Origin: Planctomycetota bacterium
GTDB lineage: Bacteria > Planctomycetota > UBA1135 > GCA-002686595
Direction: 5' to 3'
Assembly (NCBI GenBank): GCA_012959525.1
Contig: DUDB01000059.1
Span: forward strand, 426 to 64,425
Length of the DNA: 64,000 bases
A model generated the notes under the pieces. It saw only the letters and a list, made by a program, of their open reading frames with translations. It had not been told where the DNA came from and made no database searches. Position numbers and translations under genes: made by a program. Shown one piece after another: positions 9,275 to 18,603 of this stretch; positions within the stretch are counted from its first letter, which is position 1, and each line of letters starts with the position of its first letter.

Positions 9275-9952
9275 ATGCCACCCGAAGCCCAGTCCGCAGA
9301 AGCCGCCGAGCACCCCGAGGTCGAGGCCGCCCTCCCCGTTCCCGTTCTAGACGCGGAGCTGCGGGCGGAGCTGCCCACCTTCGAGGTCTTCTTCAAGACC
9401 TTCGGATTCCGCCGCATCCTGGGCCGTGTCTGGGGCTTGTTGGTTCTCAGCGACCGACCTCTGAGTAGCAAGGAGATCGCCGCGGAGCTGGCCATCTCAC
9501 AAGGGGCCACGAGCACGGCCGTCAACGAGCTGGCGGAGTGGGGCGCCATTACCTCGGCCTTTGACAGCGCCAGGCACTGTCACCTGCACCGCGCCGTCGG
9601 CAACACCATGAGCATCGTGGCGACGGTTCTGCGCCGCCGCGAGCAGGTTGTCTTCGAACAGTTCAAGGCGGGAGCCGAGCGCATTCTGTCCCACGTGGAG
9701 AAGCGCTACGGCAAGGCCGACCCGCGGGTCCTCACGCTGCGCTCCATCATCTCCTCCTGCGAGATCGGCGAGGCGATGATGCAGCTAATCCTGAACGCCG
9801 TGGGAACCGCCCTTGGGGATGAGGCCAGCCTCCTGTCCAAGGCCGTCAACCGCGCCCTTAGAGTGGGCATGTCCGTGCCAGCAAAGATCCTCTCCAAGAA
9901 GGATGTCGGTCCGCGCGAGATCGAAGCCGGCGAGGAGAGCACCCATGGTTGA
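9275..9952 (+). CDS. GbsR/MarR-family transcriptional regulator, first gene of the lipid operon
   Basis: The 225-residue product carries a winged helix-turn-helix at about residues 45-120, with LSSKEIAAELAISQGATSTA as the recognition helix region and LAEWGAI leading into the wing. This is the GbsR-type layout: helical N-terminus, MarR-like wing, long C-terminal helices for dimerisation. The gene ends in the 8-base overlap ATGGTTGA with the ketosynthase start, so regulator and biosynthetic genes are translationally coupled. The regulator most likely controls its own operon; the effector is unknown. ATG 9275 is the first start in frame with a credible protein. Confidence 0.82.
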   Translation: MPPEAQSAEAAEHPEVEAALPVPVLDAELRAELPTFEVFFKTFGFRRILGRVWGLLVLSDRPLSSKEIAAELAISQGATSTAVNELAEWGAITSAFDSARHCHLHRAVGNTMSIVATVLRRREQVVFEQFKAGAERILSHVEKRYGKADPRVLTLRSIISSCEIGEAMMQLILNAVGTALGDEASLLSKAVNRALRVGMSVPAKILSKKDVGPREIEAGEESTHG

Positions 9953-11180
9953 CCTCCCGCGCGTTGTCATCACCGGTGTGGGGCTCACCAGCCCCAACGG
10001 TGACTCCCTCGACGAGTACCGCCAGAATCTCCTTGCAGGCGTGTCGGGGGTGGAGGCCTACGAGATCCGCCACTTCGGCCCCACTGTGGCCGGTGTCTGC
10101 CACTTCGACACCGCCCGGCACCAGAGCCGCAAGTCCCTGCGCCGTGGCACGCGCGCCGGCTCCATAGCGGTGTACTGCGCTCAAGAGTCCTTGCAGGATG
10201 CCGGCCTCTCCATGGAGAACGTCGATCCCTCCCGGGTGGGCGTGTACGTGGGGACGACCGAACACGGAAACGTGGAAACGGAGCAGCAGATCCACGAGGT
10301 CGCCCAATACGGCTTCGACCTCTCCTTCTGGTCGCACCATCACAACCCGCGCACGGTGGCCAACAACCCCGCCGGGGAGGTCACCCTCAACCTCGGGATC
10401 ACCGGTCCCCACTACTGTGTGGGCGGAGCCTGCGCCGGGGGCAACCTGGGTGTCATTCAGGGCATGCAGATGCTGCAGTTGGGCGAGGTGGACCAGGCTC
10501 TGGCCGGGGGCGTCTCCGAGAGCATCCACACCTTCGGCATCTTCGCCAGCTTCAAGGCCCAGGGTGCCCTGGGCTCTCACGCCGACCCGACCCGCGTCTC
10601 GCGCCCCTTCGACAAGGACCGCAATGGCATCGTGGTCAGCGAGGGCGGCTGCCTGTTCACCATGGAACGCCTGGAGGACGCCCAGCGCCGAGGTGCGCGG
10701 ATCTACGCGGAGGTCGTCGGACACCACGTGAACTCCGACGCCGCGGACTTTGTGCTGCCACTGCCCGAACGCCAGAACGAGTGCATGCGAGCGGCGGTGG
10801 CCAAGGCGGGACTGGAACCTGGAGAGATTGACCTGGTCAACACCCACGCCACCTCCACCCCCCAGGGCGACGTGCAGGAGTGTGGCGCCGTGCGGGCTGT
10901 CTTCGGCGACTCACCGAGCACGCTGATCAACAACACGAAGAGCTACATCGGCCACACCATGGGCGCCGCCGGAGCGCTGGAGTTGGCGGGCAACCTGCCC
11001 TCACTCAAGGACGGCATCGTGCACCCCTCCATCAACGTGGACAACCTCGACCCTGACTGCGAGCTGCGCGGTCTGGTTCTGGGCGAGCCACGCGAAACAC
11101 AAGGCATTCACACCATCCTGAACCTGTCGTTCGGGATGCTCGGTATCAACTCCGCCGTGCTCGTGAAGAGCATGGCCTGA
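9945..11180 (+). CDS. FabF-like beta-ketoacyl-ACP synthase (ketosynthase)
   Basis: Condenses an acyl group with malonyl-ACP. ATG 9945 gives 411 residues, the normal FabF length. The Cys-His-His triad is intact: Cys163 in VGGACAGGN, His301 in NTHATSTPQGD and His337 in KSYIGHTMGAAGA, and the family opening VVITGVGLTSPNG is present. It is more divergent than a housekeeping FabF and sits in an operon with its own ACP, reductase, dehydratase and enoyl reductase, so a dedicated role is likely. The extended upstream frame (from 9813) overlaps the regulator and is not used. Confidence 0.88.
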   Translation: MVDLPRVVITGVGLTSPNGDSLDEYRQNLLAGVSGVEAYEIRHFGPTVAGVCHFDTARHQSRKSLRRGTRAGSIAVYCAQESLQDAGLSMENVDPSRVGVYVGTTEHGNVETEQQIHEVAQYGFDLSFWSHHHNPRTVANNPAGEVTLNLGITGPHYCVGGACAGGNLGVIQGMQMLQLGEVDQALAGGVSESIHTFGIFASFKAQGALGSHADPTRVSRPFDKDRNGIVVSEGGCLFTMERLEDAQRRGARIYAEVVGHHVNSDAADFVLPLPERQNECMRAAVAKAGLEPGEIDLVNTHATSTPQGDVQECGAVRAVFGDSPSTLINNTKSYIGHTMGAAGALELAGNLPSLKDGIVHPSINVDNLDPDCELRGLVLGEPRETQGIHTILNLSFGMLGINSAVLVKSMA

Positions 11181-11214
11181 TCTCCTATTCCCCGCGCAAG
11201 AGCGCACCCCCACC

Positions 11215-11484
11215 ATGACCCACGAAGAAATCGTCCAGGCCGTCAAGGACATCATCCATACCATCGCCCCCGATGAAGAGATCGGCGGCCTGAATCTGAC
11301 CGACCCTCTGCGGGATCAGATTGAGCTGGACTCGATGGACTTCCTCGACATCGTAATGGAGCTTCGCAAACGCTACGGCGTGCAGGTTCCCGAAGAGGAC
11401 TACAAAGAACTCGCGACCCTTCAGGGGTGCGCGGACTACCTGGCGCCTCACCTGGCCGACCACCAGCTAGCCACCAGCGCCTGA
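11215..11484 (+). CDS. Dedicated acyl carrier protein
   Basis: An 89-residue acidic protein with the four-helix ACP pattern. The attachment motif ELDSMDFLD puts the phosphopantetheine serine at Ser40, with the usual hydrophobic and acidic residues around it. It follows the ketosynthase by 34 bases. The phosphopantetheinyl transferase encoded at 21879 is the nearest candidate to load its cofactor. In the operon it is the expected carrier for intermediates passed between the ketosynthase, FabG-, FabZ- and FabI-like enzymes and the two FAD oxidoreductases. Confidence 0.92.
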   Translation: MTHEEIVQAVKDIIHTIAPDEEIGGLNLTDPLRDQIELDSMDFLDIVMELRKRYGVQVPEEDYKELATLQGCADYLAPHLADHQLATSA

Positions 11485-11527
11485 GGCCCTCCGGCCCCAC
11501 TTCCCGGGGCCTTGCCACCCCCCTGAG

Positions 11528-12925
11528 ATGACCGCCTCCACGCCCTACGACACGATCCTGATCGGGGCGGGCATGAGCGGCCTCGCGGCGGGCATCCGCC
11601 TCGCCCAGTTCGACCAGCGCGTCCTGGTCCTGGATCGCCACTACCTCTGGGGAGGCCTGAACTCCTACTACAAGCGCGAGGGCCGGCGCTTTGACGTGGG
11701 GCTGCACGCCCTAACGAACTTCGTCCCCAAGGGCACCCGTGGCCGCCCCCTGACGCGCATCCTGCGGCAGCTGCGCATCCCCTACGACTCACTCCGACTC
11801 GGAGAGCAGCACGGCTCGCGCAGTGTGGTGGGCGATACCGACCTGCGCTTCGCTAACGACTTTGAACTGCTGCGCAGTGAGGTGGCCCGTCAGTTCCCGT
11901 CTAGGGCTGCAGCCTTCGACGGCATGGCGCGCGAGCTGGAGGCGCTGCCCTTTGACGTGCCGGAGGGCCAGGAGAGTGCCCGGGCCTACCTGACCCGACA
12001 CCTCGGTGAAGCACGCCTTGTGGACCTGCTGCTCCTGCCGATTCTCTTCTACGGCTCGCCCACACCCAATGACGTTGACTTCCCCTCCTTTGTCGTGCTC
12101 TGGAAGAGCCTCTATGAGGAGGGCTTCGCTCGGCCCGCAGGCGGCATCCGGCCTCTGCTCGACGCGCTACGTTCGCGCTACCTTGAGCTGGGTGGCGAGC
12201 TGCGCATGAAAGCGGGCGTGGCCGAGATCCTGCACGAAGACGGCCGGGTCCAAGGTGTGCGCCTGGACGACGGGACCGAGCTCCGATCCGAGCGCGTGAT
12301 CTCATCCGCCGGCAGAGTCGAGACCCTGTCACTCTGCGAAGAGACCGTGGCCGCTACATGCGGCCCAGAACACGCCGGGCGCATGACCTTCGTGGAGAGC
12401 ACCACGCTACTCGACCAGCCGGCGCCGGACCTCGGCTGGACCGATACGATCGTCTTCTTCAGTCAGGGCGAGCGCGCCGTCTACGAGGAGCCCGCTGAGG
12501 CGGTCTCCCATGCCAGCGGTGTCATCTGCTGCCCTGAGAACTACGCGCGTCAGGAGCCCGAGTCCGAGGGCGTCCTGCGCCTGACCCTCATGGCCAACGC
12601 CGAGCACTGGAAGGCCATGTCAGACGGTGAGTACCTGGCGGCCAAGGAGCAGGCCTGGTCCAAGGGGCTCGAGACGGCATCCCTGTACGGCCCCGATGTC
12701 CGCGAGCAGGTGGTGGCCAAGGACACCTTCACTCCGCGCACCATCGAGCGCTTCACGGGCCACCTGAACGGCGCCGTCTACGGCTGCCCGCACAAGGACA
12801 AGAGCGGCACCACACCCCTCGAGGGGCTCTTCCTGTGCGGCACGGACCAGGGCTACCTGGGCATCGTGGGCGCCATGCTCTCTGGCGTCGCCATGGCCAA
12901 CCGCCACGCACTGCTGCCCGCCTAG
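11528..12925 (+). CDS. CrtI-like FAD-dependent oxidoreductase, copy 1
   Basis: The 465-residue protein has the dinucleotide-binding motif [16 protein letters not shown] (about residues 11-26) and an acidic residue in [12 protein letters not shown], as in phytoene desaturases, retinol saturases and protoporphyrinogen-type flavoenzymes. The C-terminal FAD segment is [20 protein letters not shown]. In this context the substrate may be an ACP-bound acyl chain rather than a carotenoid; no phytoene synthase or other carotenoid gene is nearby. It is followed after 4 bases by a second member of the family, suggesting a heteromeric pair or two successive desaturations. Confidence 0.8.
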   Translation: MTASTPYDTILIGAGMSGLAAGIRLAQFDQRVLVLDRHYLWGGLNSYYKREGRRFDVGLHALTNFVPKGTRGRPLTRILRQLRIPYDSLRLGEQHGSRSVVGDTDLRFANDFELLRSEVARQFPSRAAAFDGMARELEALPFDVPEGQESARAYLTRHLGEARLVDLLLLPILFYGSPTPNDVDFPSFVVLWKSLYEEGFARPAGGIRPLLDALRSRYLELGGELRMKAGVAEILHEDGRVQGVRLDDGTELRSERVISSAGRVETLSLCEETVAATCGPEHAGRMTFVESTTLLDQPAPDLGWTDTIVFFSQGERAVYEEPAEAVSHASGVICCPENYARQEPESEGVLRLTLMANAEHWKAMSDGEYLAAKEQAWSKGLETASLYGPDVREQVVAKDTFTPRTIERFTGHLNGAVYGCPHKDKSGTTPLEGLFLCGTDQGYLGIVGAMLSGVAMANRHALLPA

Positions 12926-12929
12926 CCCC

Positions 12930-14417
12930 ATGAGCCGCTCCACCCACTACTACACCGGCAGCCGCGACGGCAAGCGCCCCCCTTCGGGCGATCCCCTGCG
13001 CAAAGCCAAGGACCGCTACGACGTGGTCGTCGTGGGTTCCGGGCTGGCGGGGCTGACGGCCGCCAACATCCTGGGCCGGGCCGGGCACTCGGTCTGCGTT
13101 CTCGAGCAGCACTACAACCTCGGTGGCATGGCGACGTGGTTCAAGCGCCGCGGCGGGCACGTATTCGACATCTCCTTGCACGGGTTCCCCATCGGCATGC
13201 AGAAGACCTGCCGCAAGTATTGGGGCAAGTCGATCTCCGATCGCATCGTGCAACTCGAGGGCGTGCGCTTCGACAACCCGCAGTTCCAATTCGACACCAC
13301 GTTCACGCGCGAGGACTTCACCCACAAGCTCGTTGACGTCTTCGGCTGCAACCCGGCGACGGTTGAGTCCTTCTACGAGACGCTGCGCGCCATGAACTAC
13401 TACGACGACGACGGCCGCACGACGGCCGAACTCTTCGAAGAGTTCTTCCCCGGCCGCAATGACGTGCACCGCCTCCTGATGGAGCCCATCAGCTACGCCA
13501 ACGGTTCCACCCTCCAAGACCCGGCCATCACGTACGGAATCGTCTTCTCGAACTTCATGTCCAAGGGGGTCTACACCTTCACCGGTGGCACGGACCTGTT
13601 GATCCGCGCGATGCGCGATATCCTGGCCCGCAACGGGGTGGACGTGTTCGGCCGCAGCCAGGTAGATGAGATCACCGTGGAGCACGGCCGCGTGCGGGGC
13701 GTGCGCGTGGGGACGCGCGAGATCCGAGCGGAGACCGTGATCTCGAACGCGGGACTCAAGGCGACCATCGAGCGACTCGTCGCCCCGGATCACTTCGATA
13801 GCGCCTGGCTCGACGCAGCCAAGCAAACGCGACTGAACTGCTCCTCAACCCAGGTCTACATGGGACTGGGCCCGGGGGAAGACCTGCCCTGGATCGCCGA
13901 CCTGCTCTTCACCAGCACGCGCCCCGAATTCGACTCAGCCAGCCTGGCGGACCTGCACGGGCAGAGCCGCACCTTCAGCTTCTACTATCCCAAGGTGCGC
14001 CCGGGCACGGGCCGCCACACGGTGGTCAGCTCGATGAATGCCAACTGGTCGGACTGGGCAGACCTCTCCGAGTCCGACTACGCCGCGGCCAAGGCCCGCC
14101 TTGAAGAAGACACCCTCAGGGCCCTCGAAGTGCACGTGCCCGACATCCGCTCCAAGCTGACCCACGTGGAGTCTTCGACCCCGCGCAGCTTCGCCTTCTA
14201 CACCCAGCACACGCAGGGTGCCTCGTTCGGCACCAAGTTCGAGGGCCTGCGCTACTCCATGGAGCTACCCCAGCAGATCGAGGGGCTCTTCCACTCAGGC
14301 TCAGTGGGTATCATCATGTCCGGCTGGCTGGGCGCCGCCAACTACGGGGCCATCACGGCCAACAAGGTCGATGCGCGTATCGATTTCCTGGCCGCCGAGA
14401 CGGTCCCCACTTCCTGA
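12930..14417 (+). CDS. CrtI-like FAD-dependent oxidoreductase, copy 2
   Basis: A 495-residue flavoprotein starting 4 bases after copy 1. Its FAD motif is [17 protein letters not shown] at about residues 32-48, followed by [14 protein letters not shown]. The C-terminus has [21 protein letters not shown] in the position of the FAD-binding end motif. The 30-residue basic N-terminal extension before the Rossmann motif is absent from copy 1. The two proteins are related but clearly diverged, so they are unlikely to be a recent duplication. Known relatives saturate, desaturate or isomerise polyene chains; activity here is inferred from family and operon only. Confidence 0.8.
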   Translation: MSRSTHYYTGSRDGKRPPSGDPLRKAKDRYDVVVVGSGLAGLTAANILGRAGHSVCVLEQHYNLGGMATWFKRRGGHVFDISLHGFPIGMQKTCRKYWGKSISDRIVQLEGVRFDNPQFQFDTTFTREDFTHKLVDVFGCNPATVESFYETLRAMNYYDDDGRTTAELFEEFFPGRNDVHRLLMEPISYANGSTLQDPAITYGIVFSNFMSKGVYTFTGGTDLLIRAMRDILARNGVDVFGRSQVDEITVEHGRVRGVRVGTREIRAETVISNAGLKATIERLVAPDHFDSAWLDAAKQTRLNCSSTQVYMGLGPGEDLPWIADLLFTSTRPEFDSASLADLHGQSRTFSFYYPKVRPGTGRHTVVSSMNANWSDWADLSESDYAAAKARLEEDTLRALEVHVPDIRSKLTHVESSTPRSFAFYTQHTQGASFGTKFEGLRYSMELPQQIEGLFHSGSVGIIMSGWLGAANYGAITANKVDARIDFLAAETVPTS

Positions 14418-14423
14418 ACCCCC

Positions 14424-15155
14424 ATGAGATTCGAAAGCCAACACGCGGTCATCACCGGCGGCACCCGCGGCCTGGGCCGCGCCATGAGCCTGGCCTTCCT
14501 GGCCGAGGGCGCCCACGTGCACGCCACCTACTTCGGCAACGACAGCGCTGCTGAGGCTCTGCGCGAGGCAGCGGGCGAGGGAGCCGAGCGCCTGCATCTA
14601 GCTAAGTTCGACGTAGCCGACCACGAGGCCTGTGCCAAGTTCTGGAAGGAACTCGAGGACACCGAGGTTTCGATCCTGATCGCCAACTCAGGGATCCGTC
14701 GCGATGGGATCGTCGCCAGCATGTCCCCCGAAGACTGGCAGGCCGTTCTCGACACGAACCTCACGGGCGGCTTCAACATGTCCAAGTTCGCCGTGCTCAA
14801 CATGATGCGCCAGCGCTATGGCCGCATTGTGTTCATCACCTCGCCCGCAGGCCGCTTCGGCTTCGAGGGCCAGGGCAACTACGGCGCCTCCAAGGCGGGG
14901 CAGGTGGGCCTGATGCGCTCGCTCTGCAAGGAGGTGGCCAAGCGCAAGATCACGGTCAACTGCGTCTCGCCCGGGTTCATCGCCACCGAGCTCCTCGACG
15001 ACCTGCCCGAGGAGCTGGTAGCGGCCCACAAGAAGAGCGTACCCATGAAGCGCTTCGGTGAGCCCGAAGAGGTGGCCGACGCGGTGCTCTACCTGGCTTC
15101 AAGAGGCGCGTCGTACATCACCGGTAGCGTCCTGGAGGTCAGCGGTGGCCTCTAG
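14424..15155 (+). CDS. FabG-like 3-oxoacyl-ACP reductase (SDR)
   Basis: The 243-residue short-chain dehydrogenase has the cofactor motif ITGGTRGLGRAM at residues 10-21, IANSGIRRDG in the NNAG position, and the catalytic set SPAGRFGFEGQGNYGASKAG with Tyr and Lys of Y-x-x-x-K. FabG hallmarks near the end are VSPGFIATELL and [12 protein letters not shown]. It would reduce the 3-oxo group made by the ketosynthase using NADPH. It begins 6 bases after the flavoprotein gene and overlaps the following dehydratase by 11 bases. Confidence 0.88.
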   Translation: MRFESQHAVITGGTRGLGRAMSLAFLAEGAHVHATYFGNDSAAEALREAAGEGAERLHLAKFDVADHEACAKFWKELEDTEVSILIANSGIRRDGIVASMSPEDWQAVLDTNLTGGFNMSKFAVLNMMRQRYGRIVFITSPAGRFGFEGQGNYGASKAGQVGLMRSLCKEVAKRKITVNCVSPGFIATELLDDLPEELVAAHKKSVPMKRFGEPEEVADAVLYLASRGASYITGSVLEVSGGL

Positions 15156-15594
15156 TACCGAGCGCGCGGCCATCGAAGCCCTGCTGCCCCACCGGGACCC
15201 CTTCCTGTTGGTGGACCGCATCGCAGACCGCGGAGAGGACTGGATCGAGACCGAGTGGCACGTGGCCGAGGACCTCGACGTCTTTCGTGGGCACTACCCG
15301 GGCAACCCGGTCCTGCCAGGGGTCCTCATCAGCGAACACTGCTTCCAGAGCGCGGCGCTCCTGGTGGGCAACCTGACGGGAGACGATGCCGCCCCCGGTG
15401 TGCCGGTCCTGACCCGCATCGAGGATGCACGCTTTCGCCGCATGGTGCGGCCGGGCCACACCCTGCGCACCCGCGTGCAGCAGACCGATCGGCTGGCCAA
15501 CGCCTGCTGGTTCACGGCCCAGGTAACCAGCGAGGAGGGCAAGATCGCCCGCCTCGCCTTCGTCCTGGCCCTGGCCGAGGAGCCCGTCCAATGA
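15145..15594 (+). CDS. FabZ-like 3-hydroxyacyl-ACP dehydratase
   Basis: GTG 15145 inside the end of the fabG-like gene gives a 149-residue hot-dog-fold protein; the longer frame upstream is a shadow. [14 protein letters not shown] opens the family signature, and the active-site pair is His50 in [12 protein letters not shown] and Glu64 in LISEHCFQ. It dehydrates 3-hydroxyacyl-ACP to the trans-2-enoyl form. Start choice is supported by the family N-terminus and by the overlap with the upstream stop. The overlap of ATGA with the next gene at its own end again implies coupling. Confidence 0.87.
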   Translation: MASSTERAAIEALLPHRDPFLLVDRIADRGEDWIETEWHVAEDLDVFRGHYPGNPVLPGVLISEHCFQSAALLVGNLTGDDAAPGVPVLTRIEDARFRRMVRPGHTLRTRVQQTDRLANACWFTAQVTSEEGKIARLAFVLALAEEPVQ

Positions 15595-16394
15595 GCGACT
15601 CCATGAAACTGGCCGGCAAGACCGTGCTGGTCACGGGTGTGGCCAACAAGAAGAGCGTAGCCCTGCACATTGGCCGGGCACTCCAAGAGGCCGACGCCGT
15701 ACCCGTCTATGTGGTGCGCACCGAAGAGCGCCGCGAGTCCGTGACCGAGGTCCTGACCAAGGCTTCGCTGCTGGGCGATGTGTACGTCTGCGACGTGCGC
15801 CACCAGAACCAGATCGAGGCCCTCGCCGCGGCGCTGGCCAAGGATCACCCGCGCCTCGATGGCTTCGTGCATTCGATCGCCTTCGCCGACTACTCGGACG
15901 GCTGGAAGCCCTTCCATGAATCCCCCAAGGAGGCCTTCCTCGAGGCCGTGGACGTCTCGGCCTTCTCGCTCGTCAACCTCTCCAACGCCCTCAAGGATCT
16001 GTTCACCCCGGACGCCTCGGTGGTAACGATCTCCATCTCGACGACAGCCATGGCCGCCGAGAACTACGGCTTCATGGCCCCGGCGAAGGCCGCCCTCGAC
16101 TCGGCTGTCGTCTTCCTGGCCAAGTCCTTCTCCGCCTTCTCCAACGTGCGCTTCAACGCCGTGCGCGCCGGCCTGCTCAAGACATCCTCCTCCGCTGGCA
16201 TCCCCGGCTACGCCGACTCCTACCTGCACGCCGAGAAGGCCACCCTGCGTGGTCGAGGCCTGGAGACCCGCGAGGTGGCCGACACTGCCCTGTTCCTGCT
16301 CTCTCCGCTCTCAAGCGGAATCAACGCTCAGGGCCTAGTCGTCGATGCCGGCATGGGCGTGAACCACTTCGATGAGGGGATCGTGAAGGGCTGA
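15591..16394 (+). CDS. FabI-like enoyl-ACP reductase
   Basis: ATG 15591 overlaps the dehydratase stop (ATGA) and gives 267 residues. The FabI-type cofactor loop is [15 protein letters not shown] (residues 14-28), and the catalytic Tyr159 and Lys166 in [15 protein letters not shown] have the Y-x6-K spacing of FabI rather than the Y-x3-K of ordinary SDRs. The first tyrosine of the usual S-Y-x-G motif is replaced here by a STTAM segment. It saturates the enoyl-ACP and closes the elongation cycle encoded by this operon. The convergent methyltransferase gene ends 14 bases downstream. Confidence 0.87.
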   Translation: MSDSMKLAGKTVLVTGVANKKSVALHIGRALQEADAVPVYVVRTEERRESVTEVLTKASLLGDVYVCDVRHQNQIEALAAALAKDHPRLDGFVHSIAFADYSDGWKPFHESPKEAFLEAVDVSAFSLVNLSNALKDLFTPDASVVTISISTTAMAAENYGFMAPAKAALDSAVVFLAKSFSAFSNVRFNAVRAGLLKTSSSAGIPGYADSYLHAEKATLRGRGLETREVADTALFLLSPLSSGINAQGLVVDAGMGVNHFDEGIVKG

Positions 16395-16408
16395 GGCGCG
16401 TTGGCCCC

Positions 16409-17107
16409 TCAGTGGGCATGGTCAGGCGGACTGTAGGGCTGGAGTTCGGCGCACAAGACCGTGAGGGTCTCGGTGTACTCGCCGTCCTTCAACTCGAACC
16501 CATCCGGCACGGCCTGGATTTCCTCCATGAAGGTCGGATCCTCGTAGTAGTAGTCCCGGAAGGGGCCGCGGCTGGTGGCCAGGGTGCGCACGGCGTACCC
16601 GTTCTCCTCCAACCGCCGAATGCTCTTGGCGGTGTCCGCCATGGACGACTGGACGAAGACCAGGGTGCCGCCGGGGTTCAGACGCTTGTGGGCATCGAGA
16701 GTCAGCGAATCGATGAAGTAGCGGCGGTTCTGCTTTCCGCTAGCCATGTAGGGCGGGTTGGTGACGAGCACGTCGAAGCGGCCCTCGGTGTTGAGCCAAT
16801 CGGCCGCCCGGTATTCGATGTTGGGCTCTGGCCAGGGAGACCCCAAGTTGCGCTCCACGTTTGAGCGTGTCGTCTCCAGGCGATCCACGGTGATCTCCGT
16901 GGCCACCATGGAGCGGGCCTCCTGCCGGAGCAGCAGGATCGTGTGGTTGCCCACACCGGCGCCCAATTCCAGGACGCTCTTGCCGCGCACGAGGTTATTC
17001 TCAGCCAGTGCCAGGGCTAGAAGTTGGCCATGGGGCGTAGGCGACCAGTCGTCGTCGCCGCTCGACAGATCCATCTGCAGTAATTCGCGTGGATAGTGCG
17101 TTCCCAT
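16409..17107 (-). CDS. SAM-dependent methyltransferase with an N-P-P-Y motif
   Basis: From ATG 17107 the product has 232 residues (a TTG three codons upstream is possible). Motif I is VLELGAGVGNHTIL and an acidic ribose-binding residue lies in VATEITVDRL. VLVTNPPYM is the N-P-P-Y motif that positions a planar amide or amine, as in PrmC/HemK glutamine methyltransferases and N6-adenine methyltransferases. The region after it (GGTLVFVQSSMADT) resembles the RsmC/PrmC group. The target is unknown. It converges with the lipid operon, so there is no operonic link to it. Confidence 0.75.
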   Translation of the reverse strand: MGTHYPRELLQMDLSSGDDDWSPTPHGQLLALALAENNLVRGKSVLELGAGVGNHTILLLRQEARSMVATEITVDRLETTRSNVERNLGSPWPEPNIEYRAADWLNTEGRFDVLVTNPPYMASGKQNRRYFIDSLTLDAHKRLNPGGTLVFVQSSMADTAKSIRRLEENGYAVRTLATSRGPFRDYYYEDPTFMEEIQAVPDGFELKDGEYTETLTVLCAELQPYSPPDHAH

Positions 17108-17196
17108 GATGACCAACAGTCTAGCAGGGCCCTCCCCTGCCGACCGTTGTAAACGGTAGAGCTGGCCCCACTACAGCCCCTCAGGCCATCGGGCCC

Positions 17197-18603
17197 TCAG
17201 GCCATCACCGACCGAGGCACCTTGCCGTGCACGTCGGTCAAGCGGAATTCACGACCTTGATAGGGGTACACCAGACGCTCATGGTCTACCCCCATGAGGT
17301 GCAGGACGAGGGCCTGGAAGTCGTGTACGTGGACACCGTCCTGGGCGAGGTTGTAGCCCAGGTCGTCGGTCTCACCGAAGGAGAAGCCCGGCCGCATGCC
17401 ACCGCCGGCCATCCACAGGGTGAAGCAGCGCGGGTGATGGTCGCGACCGAAGTTGTTCGCGGTCAGCTTTCCCTGGGAGTAGCTCGTGCGACCAAACTCG
17501 CCGCCCCAGATCACAAGGGTGTCCTCCAGCAGGCCGCGACGCTTGAGGTCCGTTACCAGGGCGGCCGAAGCCTGATCGGTCTCCTTGCACTGGGTGCGAA
17601 TGGCCCCGGGCAGATTCCCGTGCTGGTCCCAGCCCTGATGGAACAGCTGCACACAGCGCACGTCGCGCTCCAGCAAGCGGCGCGCTAGGAGACAGTTGGC
17701 AGCGTAGGTGCCAGGGTCACGAGCCTCCTGGCCATACAGTTCGAAGACCTCATCGGGTTCACCGGAGAGGTCGGTGGCGTCGGGCACGGAGGCCTGCATG
17801 GCGAAGGCCAGCTCGTGCTGGGCCATGCGTGAGGCGATCTCAGGGTCGCCCTCGCGTTCACTCTGCAGTCGGTGCAGCTGCCCGAGTGTGTCGAGCATTC
17901 TCCTGCGGGTCGCCCGGTCCACGCCCGGGGGGTTGCCCAGGAAGAGGACGGGATCGCCGGAGGAGCGGAACTGGACGCCCTGGTGCCGGGAAGGCAGGAA
18001 ACCCGAGCCCCACAGCCGTGCGTACAGGGGCTGACCACCCTTGTTCTTGGTGATCAGGATGCAGGAGACGGGCAGGTCCGGGTTGCTGCTGCCCAGCCCG
18101 TAGGAGATCCAGGCGGGCAGGGAAGGTCGGCCGGACAGCTCCGAGCCGGTCTGCAGGAAGGTCACGGCCGGATCGTGATTGATGGCGCTGGTGTGCATGC
18201 CCTTCAGAAACGTCAGGTCATCGGCGACGCGAGCCGTGTGCGGCAGAAGGGAGCTGACCCAGGCGCCGCTCTGTCCGTGTTGGGCGAACTCGAAGGGCGA
18301 GCCGGCCAGGGGCAGGCTCGACTGGTTGCCGCTCATTGCCGTCAGGCGCTGGCCCATGCGTACACTCGCGGGGAGCTCCTCCCCATTGCGCCGCACCAGT
18401 TCAGGCTTGGGGTCGAAGAGGTCCAGATGACTGGGACCTCCGCTCTGGAAGAGGAACACGAGTCGGCGCGCTCGGGGGGTGTGGTGCAGGACGAACGGGG
18501 AGTCGCCCGCAGTCGGCCTTGGCACACCTCCCAGGGCCAGGGAGCTCCCGCTCAGTCCGGCCACCGCAAGCATCTCCCGTCGTGTCAGGCCCCTGGGATT
18601 CAT
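17197..18603 (-). CDS. DUF1501 protein with Tat signal
   Basis: ATG 18603 overlaps the stop of the upstream gene (ATGA) and gives 468 residues. The N-terminus has a twin-arginine signal, TRREMLAVAGLSG, so the protein is exported folded. The body has the DUF1501 features: LFQSGGPSHLDLFDPKPEL, FLKGMHTSAINHDPA, VIWGGEFGRTSYSQGK and NFGRDHHPRCFTLWMAGGG, which resemble the metal-binding alkaline-phosphatase/sulfatase fold. In planctomycetes DUF1501 genes almost always follow DUF1549/DUF1553 genes, as here. The biochemical role is not established. Confidence 0.9.
   Translation of the reverse strand: MNPRGLTRREMLAVAGLSGSSLALGGVPRPTAGDSPFVLHHTPRARRLVFLFQSGGPSHLDLFDPKPELVRRNGEELPASVRMGQRLTAMSGNQSSLPLAGSPFEFAQHGQSGAWVSSLLPHTARVADDLTFLKGMHTSAINHDPAVTFLQTGSELSGRPSLPAWISYGLGSSNPDLPVSCILITKNKGGQPLYARLWGSGFLPSRHQGVQFRSSGDPVLFLGNPPGVDRATRRRMLDTLGQLHRLQSEREGDPEIASRMAQHELAFAMQASVPDATDLSGEPDEVFELYGQEARDPGTYAANCLLARRLLERDVRCVQLFHQGWDQHGNLPGAIRTQCKETDQASAALVTDLKRRGLLEDTLVIWGGEFGRTSYSQGKLTANNFGRDHHPRCFTLWMAGGGMRPGFSFGETDDLGYNLAQDGVHVHDFQALVLHLMGVDHERLVYPYQGREFRLTDVHGKVPRSVMA

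Noticed and set aside
9945-11180. Ketosynthase as the missing OleA
   Set aside because: It has the FabF-type Cys-His-His triad and lies in an ACP-containing operon; OleA is of the thiolase/FabH type and does not use this triad.
17143-17157. Hairpin ACCGTT/AACGGT as terminator
   Set aside because: Only 6 pairs with a 3-base loop and no T-run; too weak to call.
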